From Melioribacteraceae bacterium (lineage in GTDB: Bacteria; Bacteroidota; Ignavibacteria; Ignavibacteriales; Melioribacteraceae): DNA of 64,000 nucleotides. Positions 38,264 through 47,320 of the stretch are shown piece after piece. Below the pieces are notes generated by a model. It made no database searches. It was not told the DNA's origin and was given only the letters and a program-made list of their open reading frames with translations. Where the stretch lies: assembly GCA_030584085.1 (NCBI GenBank), contig CP129490.1, forward strand, positions 2,637,511 through 2,701,510. Reading direction: 5' to 3'. Numbering within the stretch: the stretch's first letter is position 1; each line of letters opens with the position of its first letter. The translations under genes were made by a program, and so were the position numbers.

Positions 38264-39343
38264 TCAGTCAGCTAATATTTTCTGCAAGTTATGATTTAAA
38301 TAAAGCACTTCTCTACCGACCTTTTTGCTCTTTAGCAATCCTACTTTTTCAAGTTCTTTCAAATATTCTGCTGCTGTTTGTCGTTTAGCAATTCCAGCAT
38401 TCACAACAAACTCGGTTTTAGAATAAGGTTCTTCAAAAATTAATTCAACCAATTCTTTAGAATAGACACGCGAAGGAAGTTTTTTCTTTGCCTCTTCTGT
38501 TGTTCTATCAACAAGTTTTTTAATCTGCACTATTTTAGCCGAGGTAAATTCAGCAGTTTCTTTGATTGCATCTAAAATGTATAGAACCCATGGCTGCCAT
38601 TCATTTTTTTCGGTAACGTTTCTTAGTCGTTTGTAATATTCATTTTTATTTTCGATAATATATTTGCTCAAGTATAAGATCGGCAAATCAAGTTGACCTT
38701 TCAGAATTAGGTAAAGTACATTTATTATTCTACCGACTCTCCCATTTCCATCATTAAACGGATGAATCGCCTCGAATTGATAGTGTATGAGAGCCAATTT
38801 AATTAAGTCATCTAATTCGTTATCTGCATGAATAAACTCTTCCAGATTTCTCAACTTATTTCGAATTACCTCTTCTCCTTCAGGCGGTGTATAAACTACT
38901 TCTCCTTCTGAATTAGAAATTTTTGTTCCCGGTGTTACTCTAATACCCGCATTTGTCTCCTTAATTTTTTGATAAATTCTGATATAAAGATTTGTCGTTA
39001 GAAGTTTTCTTGTTTGCAGTTCTTTATAACCTTCCCACAAAGCTTCACGGTAGCGTAAAACTTCTTTTGTCTGCGGATCAAAATTATTTGCTGATGAAGC
39101 CATTGCTTCGTAAAGTTTATCGTTGGTCGTAATAACATTTTCTATCTCAGAGCTTGAACGGGCTTCCTGTAAAGGCAGAGTACTAATTAATATTGATTGA
39201 TTGGGAATTGTTTTCGCTACGCCTTTTAATTCGGCAAGAGCCTTATTCGCTGAAATTGCAGCCTTCAGGATTTCCTTAGTTTCCAATTCAATCTTTGGAG
39301 GAAGCAACGGAAGATTGTTATATGGAATTTCTCTATTAAACAC
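38264..39343 (-). CDS. Fic family protein with inhibitory motif and C-terminal winged helix
   Basis: The 359-aa protein has the Fic core HPFNDGNGRVGR at 194-205, where His194 is catalytic. A class II inhibitory motif of the form S-x-x-x-E-N lies at 64-69 (SSEIEN), upstream of the core, so the enzyme is probably autoinhibited. A C-terminal segment from about 290 (KTEFVVNAGIAKRQTAAEYLKELEKVGLLKSKKVGREVLYLN) looks like a winged HTH. Fic proteins usually AMPylate a target. GTG is the likely start. An array of phased half-sites lies directly upstream and may be its operator. Confidence 0.88.
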   Translation of the reverse strand: MFNREIPYNNLPLLPPKIELETKEILKAAISANKALAELKGVAKTIPNQSILISTLPLQEARSSSEIENVITTNDKLYEAMASSANNFDPQTKEVLRYREALWEGYKELQTRKLLTTNLYIRIYQKIKETNAGIRVTPGTKISNSEGEVVYTPPEGEEVIRNKLRNLEEFIHADNELDDLIKLALIHYQFEAIHPFNDGNGRVGRIINVLYLILKGQLDLPILYLSKYIIENKNEYYKRLRNVTEKNEWQPWVLYILDAIKETAEFTSAKIVQIKKLVDRTTEEAKKKLPSRVYSKELVELIFEEPYSKTEFVVNAGIAKRQTAAEYLKELEKVGLLKSKKVGREVLYLNHNLQKILAD

Positions 39344-39400
39344 TTAAGACTCTAATTTTAGAGATAAATTAGGCTATTTTGTGCTCAGATGCAAACAATA

Positions 39401-39527
39401 TGTCGAAATTTTCTCATTTCTTCGACACGTTCATCCAACATGTCCACAACATCGACACATTATAAATACATGTCGATATTTTCGTTAAATTACGACACAT
39501 CCCTCAAACATGTCGAAATCTTCAACA
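39401..39527 (-). promoter_or_regulatory. Phased inverted-repeat array upstream of fic (operator-like)
   Basis: Eight half-sites related to TGTCGA lie here in four inverted pairs. Forward copies begin at 39401, 39441, 39471 and 39511. Reverse copies (TCGACA-like) begin at 39422, 39452, 39492 and 39522. The pairs alternate 27 and 17 bp in span, and the 70-bp block 39401-39470 is repeated as 39471-39540 with degeneration. All spacings are whole multiples of 10 bp for each orientation. The array is 58-184 nt upstream of the fic start. The role as an operator for a winged-helix protein is inferred. Confidence 0.6.
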
Positions 39528-39544
39528 CAAACACATTGGCTTGC

Positions 39545-39578
39545 AAGAGATTCCATCTTTTGAAAGATGGAATCTCTT
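39545..39578 (-). terminator. Perfect stem-loop at the 3' end of the ABC-F gene
   Basis: AAGAGATTCCATCTT and AAGATGGAATCTCTT form a perfect 15-bp stem with a TTGA loop, 3 nt past the stop codon. There is no T-tract on either side, so it may act as an mRNA 3'-end stabiliser or a weak terminator. Confidence 0.55.
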
Positions 39579-39581
39579 AGC

Positions 39582-41186
39582 TTATAAATATTCATCCAAA
39601 TTAATAGTTCTCTCTATACCAATGTCACTCAAAAAATCTTTATCATGCGAAACGACAATAATTGCTCCGTTAAATTGATTTAATCCATTTGTCAGTTCTT
39701 GTATGCTTTCCAAATCGAGATTATTTGTCGGTTCGTCAAGAATTATTAAATCGGGTATGTTATAAAAACTAAGCAGACAAGCTAATCCGGCACGCATTTT
39801 TTCTCCGCCGGAAAGCACGTTTACTTTTTTGAATACATCATCTTTGTAAAATAAAAATCTGCCGAGTCTAATTCGCAATTCGTATTCAGGTAATTTCCCT
39901 TGCGAAGCATTTTTAATATTTTCCAGTAAGGTTAATTCGTCATTTAAAATGGAAGCATCTTGATCCAAACTTCCTATTTTGTTTGTTCGAATTGACAGTT
40001 GTCCAATTGATGAGTTTAATTCGCCACGAATTATTTTCAGAAGTGTAGTTTTACCGCTTCCGTTTTTACCTTTTAGAACAATTCGTTCACCGCCGTAAAT
40101 TGTAAAGGACATATTTTCTTTCCACAAAGTTTTGCTATCATCATAACTAAAATTTATTACTTCGGCTGTTACCAAATTAGAATGTTTTTGTTTTGCATTC
40201 TGTTCCAGATCAAACTTGATATTATAATTTGAACGTTGCTTTGATTTTACTTCAGAAAGTTTTCCTTCAATGTCATTAATCTTTTCGTTATGAATATCAT
40301 TCAATTTCTTTAATGTTTTTTCACCGGATCCTTTTAATTGGTTTGCCAAAATTTTCGGCATATTGGATTTAATGGCTTTCTTTTCCCCGGAAATATTTCT
40401 TTTTAGTTGACGCTGTATTATTTCCTCTTTCTGTTTTATTGCTTTCTTAAATTCGGATGTCACATTTCTTAATTGACTTTTAAATGCTTGGTCTTCAAGT
40501 TCCTTCTGGTCGAAATAGAAATCGTAATTACCGCCGTAAGATTTTAATCCGAATGAAGTTAATTCAACAATTGTATTCATCAACCGCAATAGACTTCTAT
40601 CGTGACTAATAACAATCATTCCCTTCTTCCAATTCCTTACGAAATCATAAACTATTTCTCGCCCCTCATAATCGAGATGGTTTGTTGGTTCATCAAGTAT
40701 GATAAAATCCGGATTACTCAACAGTAGTGATGCAAACAAACATTTTACTTTTTCTCCACCGCTTAATGAATCGTATTTCCTAGACAGATCAATATGAGAA
40801 ATATTCATTTTTTCTTTCACGATGTCGATTCTATTTTCGAGTTCCCAATCGTCATCGAGAATGAGTAAATCGTTTTTATTTCCGATTCCCTCTTCCAATC
40901 GTTTAAGTGCATCGTACTTTTCTTTTATTAAAAATACATCTGCTACGGTTTTACCGCTCAACTCAGAAAAGTTTTGAGGCAAATATTTTACCTTTCCAAA
41001 AACTTCAACGTTTCCGCTTTCCGGAATCATTTCTTTCTCAATAATTTTTGCAAGTGTGGATTTACCAATGCCATTTTGACCAACTAACCCGGTTAATTCA
41101 GGATTGAAGGAAAAAGAAAGTTCATCAAAAATTTTAGTTCCGTTAGGAATTTTATAAGAAATGTTCTTAAGGATTACACGTGACAT
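39582..41186 (-). CDS. ABC-F family ATP-binding protein
   Basis: The product is about 534 aa with two ABC domains and no membrane segments, hence an ABC-F protein that works on ribosomes. Each half has a Walker A (VGQNGIGKSTL; KGKNGSGKTTL), a signature (LSGGEKVK; LSGGEKMRAG) and a Walker B (FIILDEPTNHLD; LIILDEPTNNLD). A long charged linker lies between them at about 240-330. Members range from translation factors to antibiotic-resistance proteins, and this one cannot be assigned. I start at ATG 41186 with GGAG upstream; a GTG at 41192 also fits. Confidence 0.88.
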   Translation of the reverse strand: MSRVILKNISYKIPNGTKIFDELSFSFNPELTGLVGQNGIGKSTLAKIIEKEMIPESGNVEVFGKVKYLPQNFSELSGKTVADVFLIKEKYDALKRLEEGIGNKNDLLILDDDWELENRIDIVKEKMNISHIDLSRKYDSLSGGEKVKCLFASLLLSNPDFIILDEPTNHLDYEGREIVYDFVRNWKKGMIVISHDRSLLRLMNTIVELTSFGLKSYGGNYDFYFDQKELEDQAFKSQLRNVTSEFKKAIKQKEEIIQRQLKRNISGEKKAIKSNMPKILANQLKGSGEKTLKKLNDIHNEKINDIEGKLSEVKSKQRSNYNIKFDLEQNAKQKHSNLVTAEVINFSYDDSKTLWKENMSFTIYGGERIVLKGKNGSGKTTLLKIIRGELNSSIGQLSIRTNKIGSLDQDASILNDELTLLENIKNASQGKLPEYELRIRLGRFLFYKDDVFKKVNVLSGGEKMRAGLACLLSFYNIPDLIILDEPTNNLDLESIQELTNGLNQFNGAIIVVSHDKDFLSDIGIERTINLDEYL

Positions 41187-41407
41187 AATCACTCCATTGA
41201 TTTTGGTTACAAAATATTGCTGTCAAATGGAGTTATATTTTCACGTTTTTATCCTCGTTTTATGTGATGTGATCGGCAAATTTAATAATTTTAAGAAAAC
41301 TTGACAATTGTTTATAATAAAAAACCACAATAAAAATTCTATATACTTAGCAAGTTATATTCATTAACTTTGGAAGTAAAACATTCCGAATAACTGGGCA
41401 TCTTACC

Positions 41408-42124
41408 ATGAACGAAAAAGTATTGAAAGCAAAATTAGTTAATGACATTTCTATAGAAGTGATTTCAAAAAGTATCATTAAAGAAGCAAATGAAATCGGT
41501 TTTCAACGTGGCGATTATATTAAGCTGGCAAATTTATTCTTAGATTCTGCTTTAAACATCGAAGTAAATAATAATTCTTCTAAAGAAACCGGATACAATA
41601 TAAAAGCAAAAGTAAAACTTCCGCTTACTAGTACCAACCTCAAGATAAGAGAATTTATAAAGAAAGAAGATTCAGAAAAACTCAAACAATGGATGGAAGA
41701 TGAGATTGGCAGATATTTTATCCTAACTCGGGCAACTTCACGCGTTTACAATGTTGATAGATTAATTGAAGATGACAGACATGTTCTTGGTATTATAACT
41801 CTTAAAGATGATACACCAATCGGTTTGTTGGCTTTTTTAGATTATGATAAAGATCAAAATAAAGCCGAGTTACGAAAACTTATTGGTGAACCGGCACATC
41901 GCAGTAAAGGATATGGAAAAGAAGCAACTAAACTTTGGATTCAATATGGTATTTCAAATCTCGGGCTGCATAAAATTTACTTAAATACTCTTCAGACAAA
42001 TGTTAGAAATATCCGGCTAAATGAGGAACTCGGATTTCGAGTAGAAGGAATATTACGCAACGAATGTTTTATTGACGGCAAGTACCATGATCTATTAAGA
42101 ATGGGTTTAGTCGTTGAATCGTAA
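41408..42124 (+). CDS. GNAT family N-acetyltransferase with an N-terminal extension
   Basis: The 238-aa protein has a C-terminal GNAT domain (about 75-238) with the acetyl-CoA loop EPAHRSKGYGKEA and a RimJ-like end, NVRNIRLNEELGFRVEGILRNECF. The first ~70 residues are predicted helix plus strand with no obvious family, and may be a substrate or partner domain. The target of acetylation is unknown. It is single-gene, divergent from the ABC-F gene, and converges on the sugar isomerase-like gene. Confidence 0.78.
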   Translation: MNEKVLKAKLVNDISIEVISKSIIKEANEIGFQRGDYIKLANLFLDSALNIEVNNNSSKETGYNIKAKVKLPLTSTNLKIREFIKKEDSEKLKQWMEDEIGRYFILTRATSRVYNVDRLIEDDRHVLGIITLKDDTPIGLLAFLDYDKDQNKAELRKLIGEPAHRSKGYGKEATKLWIQYGISNLGLHKIYLNTLQTNVRNIRLNEELGFRVEGILRNECFIDGKYHDLLRMGLVVES

Positions 42125-42139
42125 AAAAATATTAGCTGC

Positions 42140-43429
42140 TTAAATTTTTACTAGCTCCAGACCTGTTAAGTCGCAAAAATATTCTAACACAGGAATTAAA
42201 TTCCCATAGGTAATAACATGATGGTTGCCGAAAGTATTTTCCATCCATTTTTCAACGTTGCCATTTATTTTTATTAATGCTTGAGTTCTGCATAGATTCG
42301 CAACTTTCATATCACTTTGGATGATATTCCCTTGAACGGCCAATAGTTTATCAAATGAACTGGAAAATCTCATGATAGTAACATCGCCGGAATTAAGCGG
42401 GCCTCTAATTGCGGTACTTTTATCTGATTCCATGTGCGTCGTTAATCCGGATGAAGATAAATCAGCAAGAAAAGAAGTCGGAACAGTACAATGAGCAAAT
42501 GTTATTTCATTATTCTCGTAATTGATTGAAGATGGGTTTGCCATCCATACCGCATGTCCGCTTAAATATTGCGCAACCATCATTGTAAAAGTTGTCGGAA
42601 TGTCTCCTTCGCAGCCTGAAGTTATACCTTCATCATTGCAGAGACTTATTCCCATACAAGCTGTGTAATTATAAGGCAGTAAATCAAAACATCTCACCGA
42701 AAGTACATCGGCTTTATTTTCTTTAGCAATTTCTTTTAACGCCAGATAAACTTTGGCAGAATCGTCTAATGATTCTTCATCAACTGAAACTTCCTTAAAA
42801 GAAGCTTTCCAATTTTCTTTTACTACTTGATAATCGTTAACGGAGATTGCATTAACTTTTTTAACTATTTCATCCACACTGAGTTTTGTATACTTTGTTT
42901 TAAATTTTCCGAAATCATTAAACTTTTTAGAAGTCAATAACCAATCCGATGGGTCACCGATAAGACAAAAATTTGCAAGGTTAATTTTATCAATCGCGGA
43001 AATCACATTACAAAATAACTTTGCTGCTTTAATTTTCTCTAAGTCATTCTTGCCATAAGCAATTTTAACCGAATAATTTTCTTTTAGATAGGCATATGAT
43101 TCTAAAGAAGACGCAAACGAATTTCCTTTCGGATCAGCCAAAATTAAAGTAGGCGTATTATTATAAGTTGTAATTGTTTTTATACAATCTTCCGTACCAC
43201 CCGAGGTGTTAACAATAATCGCAGCATTTGTCTTTTCCCTTACATCGTTAAAATGCTTGTCCAATAAATTTGACGAGTTGAAATATCCTCGGAAATCAAT
43301 TGAAGAATTTTGATTCACTAATTCTTCAACCAGATGTAAAGTCATTTTTTCCAGATGTTCCAGGCTTTCTAAACCTGTTCCAACAACATAAAGATTGATC
43401 ATAAATTTTAATTCCAATTGCTTATTCAT
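42140..43429 (-). CDS. L-fucose/L-arabinose isomerase-like protein
   Basis: The 429-aa protein resembles the fucose isomerase superfamily. An N-terminal Rossmann-like half contains NTSGGTEDC and TPTLILADP. The C-terminal half has GISLCNDEGITSGCEGDIPTTFTMM, where CEGD is a family hallmark of the metal site, and TFGNHHVITYG near the end. It could be a true ketol isomerase or a noncatalytic relative. The annotated N-terminus could start at a second Met (43402), and neither has a clear ribosome site. It is alone in its unit, divergent from sulP, so the pathway context is missing. Confidence 0.6.
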   Translation of the reverse strand: MNKQLELKFMINLYVVGTGLESLEHLEKMTLHLVEELVNQNSSIDFRGYFNSSNLLDKHFNDVREKTNAAIIVNTSGGTEDCIKTITTYNNTPTLILADPKGNSFASSLESYAYLKENYSVKIAYGKNDLEKIKAAKLFCNVISAIDKINLANFCLIGDPSDWLLTSKKFNDFGKFKTKYTKLSVDEIVKKVNAISVNDYQVVKENWKASFKEVSVDEESLDDSAKVYLALKEIAKENKADVLSVRCFDLLPYNYTACMGISLCNDEGITSGCEGDIPTTFTMMVAQYLSGHAVWMANPSSINYENNEITFAHCTVPTSFLADLSSSGLTTHMESDKSTAIRGPLNSGDVTIMRFSSSFDKLLAVQGNIIQSDMKVANLCRTQALIKINGNVEKWMENTFGNHHVITYGNLIPVLEYFCDLTGLELVKI

Positions 43430-43450
43430 TTCAAAAATAACCTATTTTTT

Positions 43451-43512
43451 GGAGAAGTAATACTTCGTTTGTGTGACCATTCTGAAAGTGACGATCATTC
43501 TACGAAGTAAAT
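43451..43512. repeat. REP-like degenerate intergenic repeat
   Basis: An 8-bp inverted repeat TACTTCGT / ACGAAGTA (43461-43468, 43502-43509) encloses two tandem versions of GTGA..CATTCT. The composition resembles the CATTCTGAACGAAGTGAAG intergenic repeat I recall from Bacteroidetes-type genomes, in a decayed form. It lies between the isomerase-like gene and sulP. Confidence 0.35.
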
Positions 43513-43646
43513 AATTCTTTATAATGATAAACCAATTTTATAGATTTGTCCCCAATTTTATTTATTTAAAAGTTCTATTAATTATTTAAGTTGCTTAAAG
43601 AATTTTTATTCGACTCAATTCTTAGCATATCCATTATGAAGGATAT

Positions 43647-45356
43647 ATGTTCAAGCCAAAATTATTTGTTTTATTTTCTTCACTCACCAAAGATCAAATT
43701 CTTAAAGACATAACTGCCGGTATTTTAGTTGGGATAGTTGCTCTACCATTGGCGATTGCATTTGGAATTGCATCCGGTGTTTCACCTGAAAAAGGGTTGA
43801 TAACGGCTGTGATCGGTGGATTTATAGTTTCATTTCTTGGAGGAAGCCGCGTACAAATCGGCGGACCAACCGGCGCTTTCATCATAATCGTTTATGGAAT
43901 TGTTCAGCAATACGGAGTTAATGGTTTAATGATTGCAACAATTATGGCCGGCGTTATTCTTGTGATTATGGGATTCGCTCAATTTGGTTCGATGATTAAA
44001 TTTATTCCCTATCCCGTTATTGTCGGTTTTACTAGCGGAATTGCTGTAGTAATTTTTTCAAGTCAGGTAAATGATTTTTTTGGATTAAATATCGAGAATG
44101 TTCCAGCTGATTTTATTGAAAAGTGGGCGGAATATTTTAGAAATTTTTCATCGATGAATTATAATACATTATTGATCGGCTCTCTCGCTTTAATTATCAT
44201 AATATTTTGGTCAAAGATTTCAAAAAAAATTCCGGGATCAATAGTTGCAATTCTTGTAACAACATCCATTGTGCAATTTTTTAATTTGGATGTAGCAACA
44301 ATAGAATCAAGATTCGGTTCAATCCCATCGTCAATTCCCACACCATCAATTCCGGAAATTGATTTTGCAACAATAAGAGCTTTAATACTTCCCGCAACGA
44401 CTATCGCAATACTTGCCGCAATTGAAGCACTATTATCAGCAGTTGTCGCAGATGGAATGATTGGTGGAAAACATAAATCTAATATGGAACTTGTAGCAAA
44501 TGGAGTCGCAAATATTGTTTCACCTTTGTTTGGTGGAATTCCCGTTACCGGCGCAATTGCAAGAACCGCGACAAATATTAAAAACGGCGGACGAACTCCA
44601 ATCGCCGGAATTGTTCATGCAATAACATTGTTATTGATTATGGTTTTTCTTGGCCATCTTGCAATGTTAATTCCGATGGCAACGCTTGCTGCAATTTTAA
44701 TTATTGTCGCCTACAATATGAGTGAACATCATATATTTAGAAAATTATTAAAAAGTCCGAGAAGCGATGTGATTGTATTGCTAACAACTTTTTTCTTAAC
44801 AGTGATTTTTGATTTAACAATTGCCATTGAAATTGGAATGATACTAGCAGTTATTTTGTTTATGAAGAGAATGGCGGCAGTTTCAAATGTAGATGTTGTA
44901 AAAAGAGAATTAAGAGATGTTGATGAATTTGTGGATTCCAATTCTATTCAAACAAAAGAAATTCCCGAAGGTGTAGAAGTTTACGAAATTAACGGACCTT
45001 TCTTTTTCGGTGCCGCTTCAAAATTTAAGGAAATCATGCATCGCGTAGAAAATCCTCCAAAAGTTATGATTTTAAGAATGAGAAATGTCCCGGCGATTGA
45101 TGCAACGGGACTTAACTTATTAAGTCAAATATATAACGATAATAAAAAAGACGGAATTCATTTAGTTTTATCCGGTGTACATACGCAACCATTATTTGCC
45201 CTAACACAGTACAAACTTATAGACGAAATCGGTGAAGATAATATATTTGGAAATATTGACGATGCATTGGATCGATCGAGAGAATTGTTAGGTCTCCCAA
45301 AATTAGGCAGACCGAAGAATTTCGTGCCGGATGTAAAACGAGAGCAGCAGAATTAA
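43647..45356 (+). CDS. SulP family inorganic anion transporter with STAS domain
   Basis: The 569-aa membrane protein has the SulP transmembrane core with the conserved [18 protein letters not shown] near residue 35 and [10 protein letters not shown] near 72. A cytoplasmic STAS domain (about 430-540) contains the [10 protein letters not shown] loop. SulP proteins move sulfate, bicarbonate or other anions; C4-dicarboxylates are also known. The substrate cannot be told from the sequence. Confidence 0.93.
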   Translation: MFKPKLFVLFSSLTKDQILKDITAGILVGIVALPLAIAFGIASGVSPEKGLITAVIGGFIVSFLGGSRVQIGGPTGAFIIIVYGIVQQYGVNGLMIATIMAGVILVIMGFAQFGSMIKFIPYPVIVGFTSGIAVVIFSSQVNDFFGLNIENVPADFIEKWAEYFRNFSSMNYNTLLIGSLALIIIIFWSKISKKIPGSIVAILVTTSIVQFFNLDVATIESRFGSIPSSIPTPSIPEIDFATIRALILPATTIAILAAIEALLSAVVADGMIGGKHKSNMELVANGVANIVSPLFGGIPVTGAIARTATNIKNGGRTPIAGIVHAITLLLIMVFLGHLAMLIPMATLAAILIIVAYNMSEHHIFRKLLKSPRSDVIVLLTTFFLTVIFDLTIAIEIGMILAVILFMKRMAAVSNVDVVKRELRDVDEFVDSNSIQTKEIPEGVEVYEINGPFFFGAASKFKEIMHRVENPPKVMILRMRNVPAIDATGLNLLSQIYNDNKKDGIHLVLSGVHTQPLFALTQYKLIDEIGEDNIFGNIDDALDRSRELLGLPKLGRPKNFVPDVKREQQN

Positions 45357-45454
45357 GTCCAACTTTTTTACGATTAATTTTCATTTTTTCTTGAAAGATG
45401 GTAAAATTATTTTAATATTGATTGACAATAATGATTACAAAAAAGGAGATATAA

Positions 45455-46498
45455 ATGGCAACAAAAAAAGATTATTTAAAAGATGTGATTAAGCATATCG
45501 ATATCAAAGAACACAATGTCGTAAAACTTGTTGATTCTATGGGCGAAATGGCTTTTAGTGCGAGAGACTTACATCGTGCCGCAAAGATTTATGAAATGAT
45601 GCTCGAGGATAAAGACAACACAGTAATCTTAACCTTAGCGGGCAGTTTATTCAGTGCGGGTTTAAAAAAGGTTGTCTTCGATATGATCGAAAATAATATG
45701 GTTGATGCAATTGTATCAACCGGTGCAATTATGGTTGATCAAGATTTCTTTGAAGCACTCGGATTCAAACATTATATCGGAACACCTTTCTCCGATGATA
45801 ATGAATTACGCGATCTTCATATCGACAGAATTTACGACACTTACATCGATGAAGATGAATTAAGAATTTGTGATGATACGACAGCAGCAATATTTGATAG
45901 TCTTGAACCACGACCTTATTCATCACGCGAATTACTGTGGGAATTCGGTAAATATTTAGAAAATAACGGTGGACCGAAAGTTAATGACAGTGTTGTTTAT
46001 GCAGCTTATAAAAATAATGTACCGATCTTCGTTCCGGCATTTTCGGATTGTTCAGCCGGATTTGGAATTGTGATGCATCAGCACAAAAATCCCGAAAAAC
46101 ATTTATCATTCGATTCCGGTAAAGACTTCTTAGAAATCACAAAGATAAAATTAGAAAGTAAAGAAACCGGCATATTTATGATTGGCGGTGGAGTTCCGAA
46201 AAACTTTACTCAAGATATTGTTGTAGCCGCAGATATTTTAAGCGAAGATGCTCCAATGCACAAATACGCAGTTCAAATTACAGTAGCCGATGTTCGTGAT
46301 GGCGCGCTATCAAGTTCTACTTTGAAAGAAGCTTCATCATGGGGTAAGGTATCTCAATCTTATGAGCAAATGGTTTATAGTGAAGCAACTCTTGCAATGC
46401 CATTGATTGCCGGATATGCTTACCATAAAGGTGCTTACAAAGGAAGAAGTAAGAAGGAATTGAATAATTTGTTTAAGAAAGTAGCTACAACAGTTTAA
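45455..46498 (+). CDS. Deoxyhypusine synthase family protein (bacterial type)
   Basis: The 347-aa protein is related to deoxyhypusine synthase: LAGSLFSAGLKKVVFDMIENN and AIVSTGA bind NAD, GGGVPK lies at 244-249, and the catalytic Lys is kept as K298 in SSWGKV. The HH that follows GGGxPK in eukaryotic and archaeal enzymes reads NF here. Bacteria lack eIF5A, so the substrate is probably not a hypusine precursor; polyamine (for example homospermidine) synthesis is possible. A good AAGGAG ribosome site precedes it and a terminator follows. Confidence 0.82.
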   Translation: MATKKDYLKDVIKHIDIKEHNVVKLVDSMGEMAFSARDLHRAAKIYEMMLEDKDNTVILTLAGSLFSAGLKKVVFDMIENNMVDAIVSTGAIMVDQDFFEALGFKHYIGTPFSDDNELRDLHIDRIYDTYIDEDELRICDDTTAAIFDSLEPRPYSSRELLWEFGKYLENNGGPKVNDSVVYAAYKNNVPIFVPAFSDCSAGFGIVMHQHKNPEKHLSFDSGKDFLEITKIKLESKETGIFMIGGGVPKNFTQDIVVAADILSEDAPMHKYAVQITVADVRDGALSSSTLKEASSWGKVSQSYEQMVYSEATLAMPLIAGYAYHKGAYKGRSKKELNNLFKKVATTV

Positions 46499-46501
46499 AA
46501 G

Positions 46502-46525
46502 AAAGGGGCGTTAAGCCCCTTTTTT
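46502..46525 (+). terminator. Intrinsic terminator after the DHS-like gene
   Basis: An 8-bp stem (AAAGGGGC / GCCCCTTT, loop GTTAA) is followed by a T-tract. It lies between two convergent genes and could act on both strands. Confidence 0.9.
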
Positions 46526-46537
46526 CTTGCCCTCCGG

Positions 46538-47320
46538 CTATCTGAGCAGTAACAGTTTCCTAGTTTCACTAAACTGTCCCGATGTCAATCTGTAAAAATA
46601 AACCCCGCTTGATAATCTATCTGCATTAAAATCTACTGTGTACGTTCCGGCATGCTGTTCTTGGTTTACTAATGTTTTTACTTCTCTTCCCAAAACATCA
46701 TAAATCACTAACTTAACTTTTCCGCTGTTTGGGATTGAATAACTTATTTTTGTACTTGGATTAAATGGATTCGGATAGTTTTGTGATAGTTCATATTGAA
46801 GTGGAATTCTTTCAATATCTTCTTCAATTTCAGTTACAGTTACAAATCCGGTTAGTTTTACATTATCGATTGCTGCAACATCTCCATCATTGCCTACATA
46901 TTGCCATGCTAATTTCATATTCGGGTTATTTGCATACTGTGTTATGTCAACATTTTGATATCTCCAACTCCATGGCTGTCCATCGTTATCAGCTTCCCAA
47001 ATTTGAGTCCAATTTGTTCCTCCATCTATGGAGATAAGAAGTTTTAATGTTGCAGAACTTAACCACGCAGTACTATAACCGGAATAGAATTCAATAGTTG
47101 CTGCACCCGTTGCTAATGCAAATGAGGGAGTAATTAACCATTCATCTTGATCCGCAGCTATCCATGGACAGTATGCTGAATTCACGTTTGTCGGATCGAT
47201 TGAACTAAAGTTGTGATCTGTTATGTTTCCAGCTATCCATGTATTTGTTTGATGAGTTTGATTTATTGTCCAGCTATTTGGCGGGAATTGTGCACCGTCA
47301 AATTTTTCGTCTAGCACTAC
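46538..47320 (-). repeat. Duplicated cell-surface C-terminal module, copy A
   Basis: This part of the YCF48-type gene encodes the choice-of-anchor J domain plus the sorting domain. It is closely similar, in DNA and protein, to 50704-51490 in the subtilase gene. Module boundaries are approximate. Confidence 0.7.

Noticed and set aside
39389-39580. 63-codon plus-strand frame across the repeat array upstream of fic
   Set aside because: It is made by the TGTCGA repeats and ends in the hairpin. It has no ribosome site and no recognisable composition.
38264-41186. Fic plus ABC-F as a toxin-antitoxin or defence pair
   Set aside because: They are separated by 238 nt containing a hairpin and the repeat array. 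The Fic protein carries its own inhibitory motif, so no separate antitoxin is required, and no defence genes are nearby.
41365-41372. Bacteroidetes-type -7 promoter element (TAACTTTG) upstream of the GNAT gene
   Set aside because: No matching -33 element at the right spacing, and the group may not use that promoter form. The match is too short to claim.
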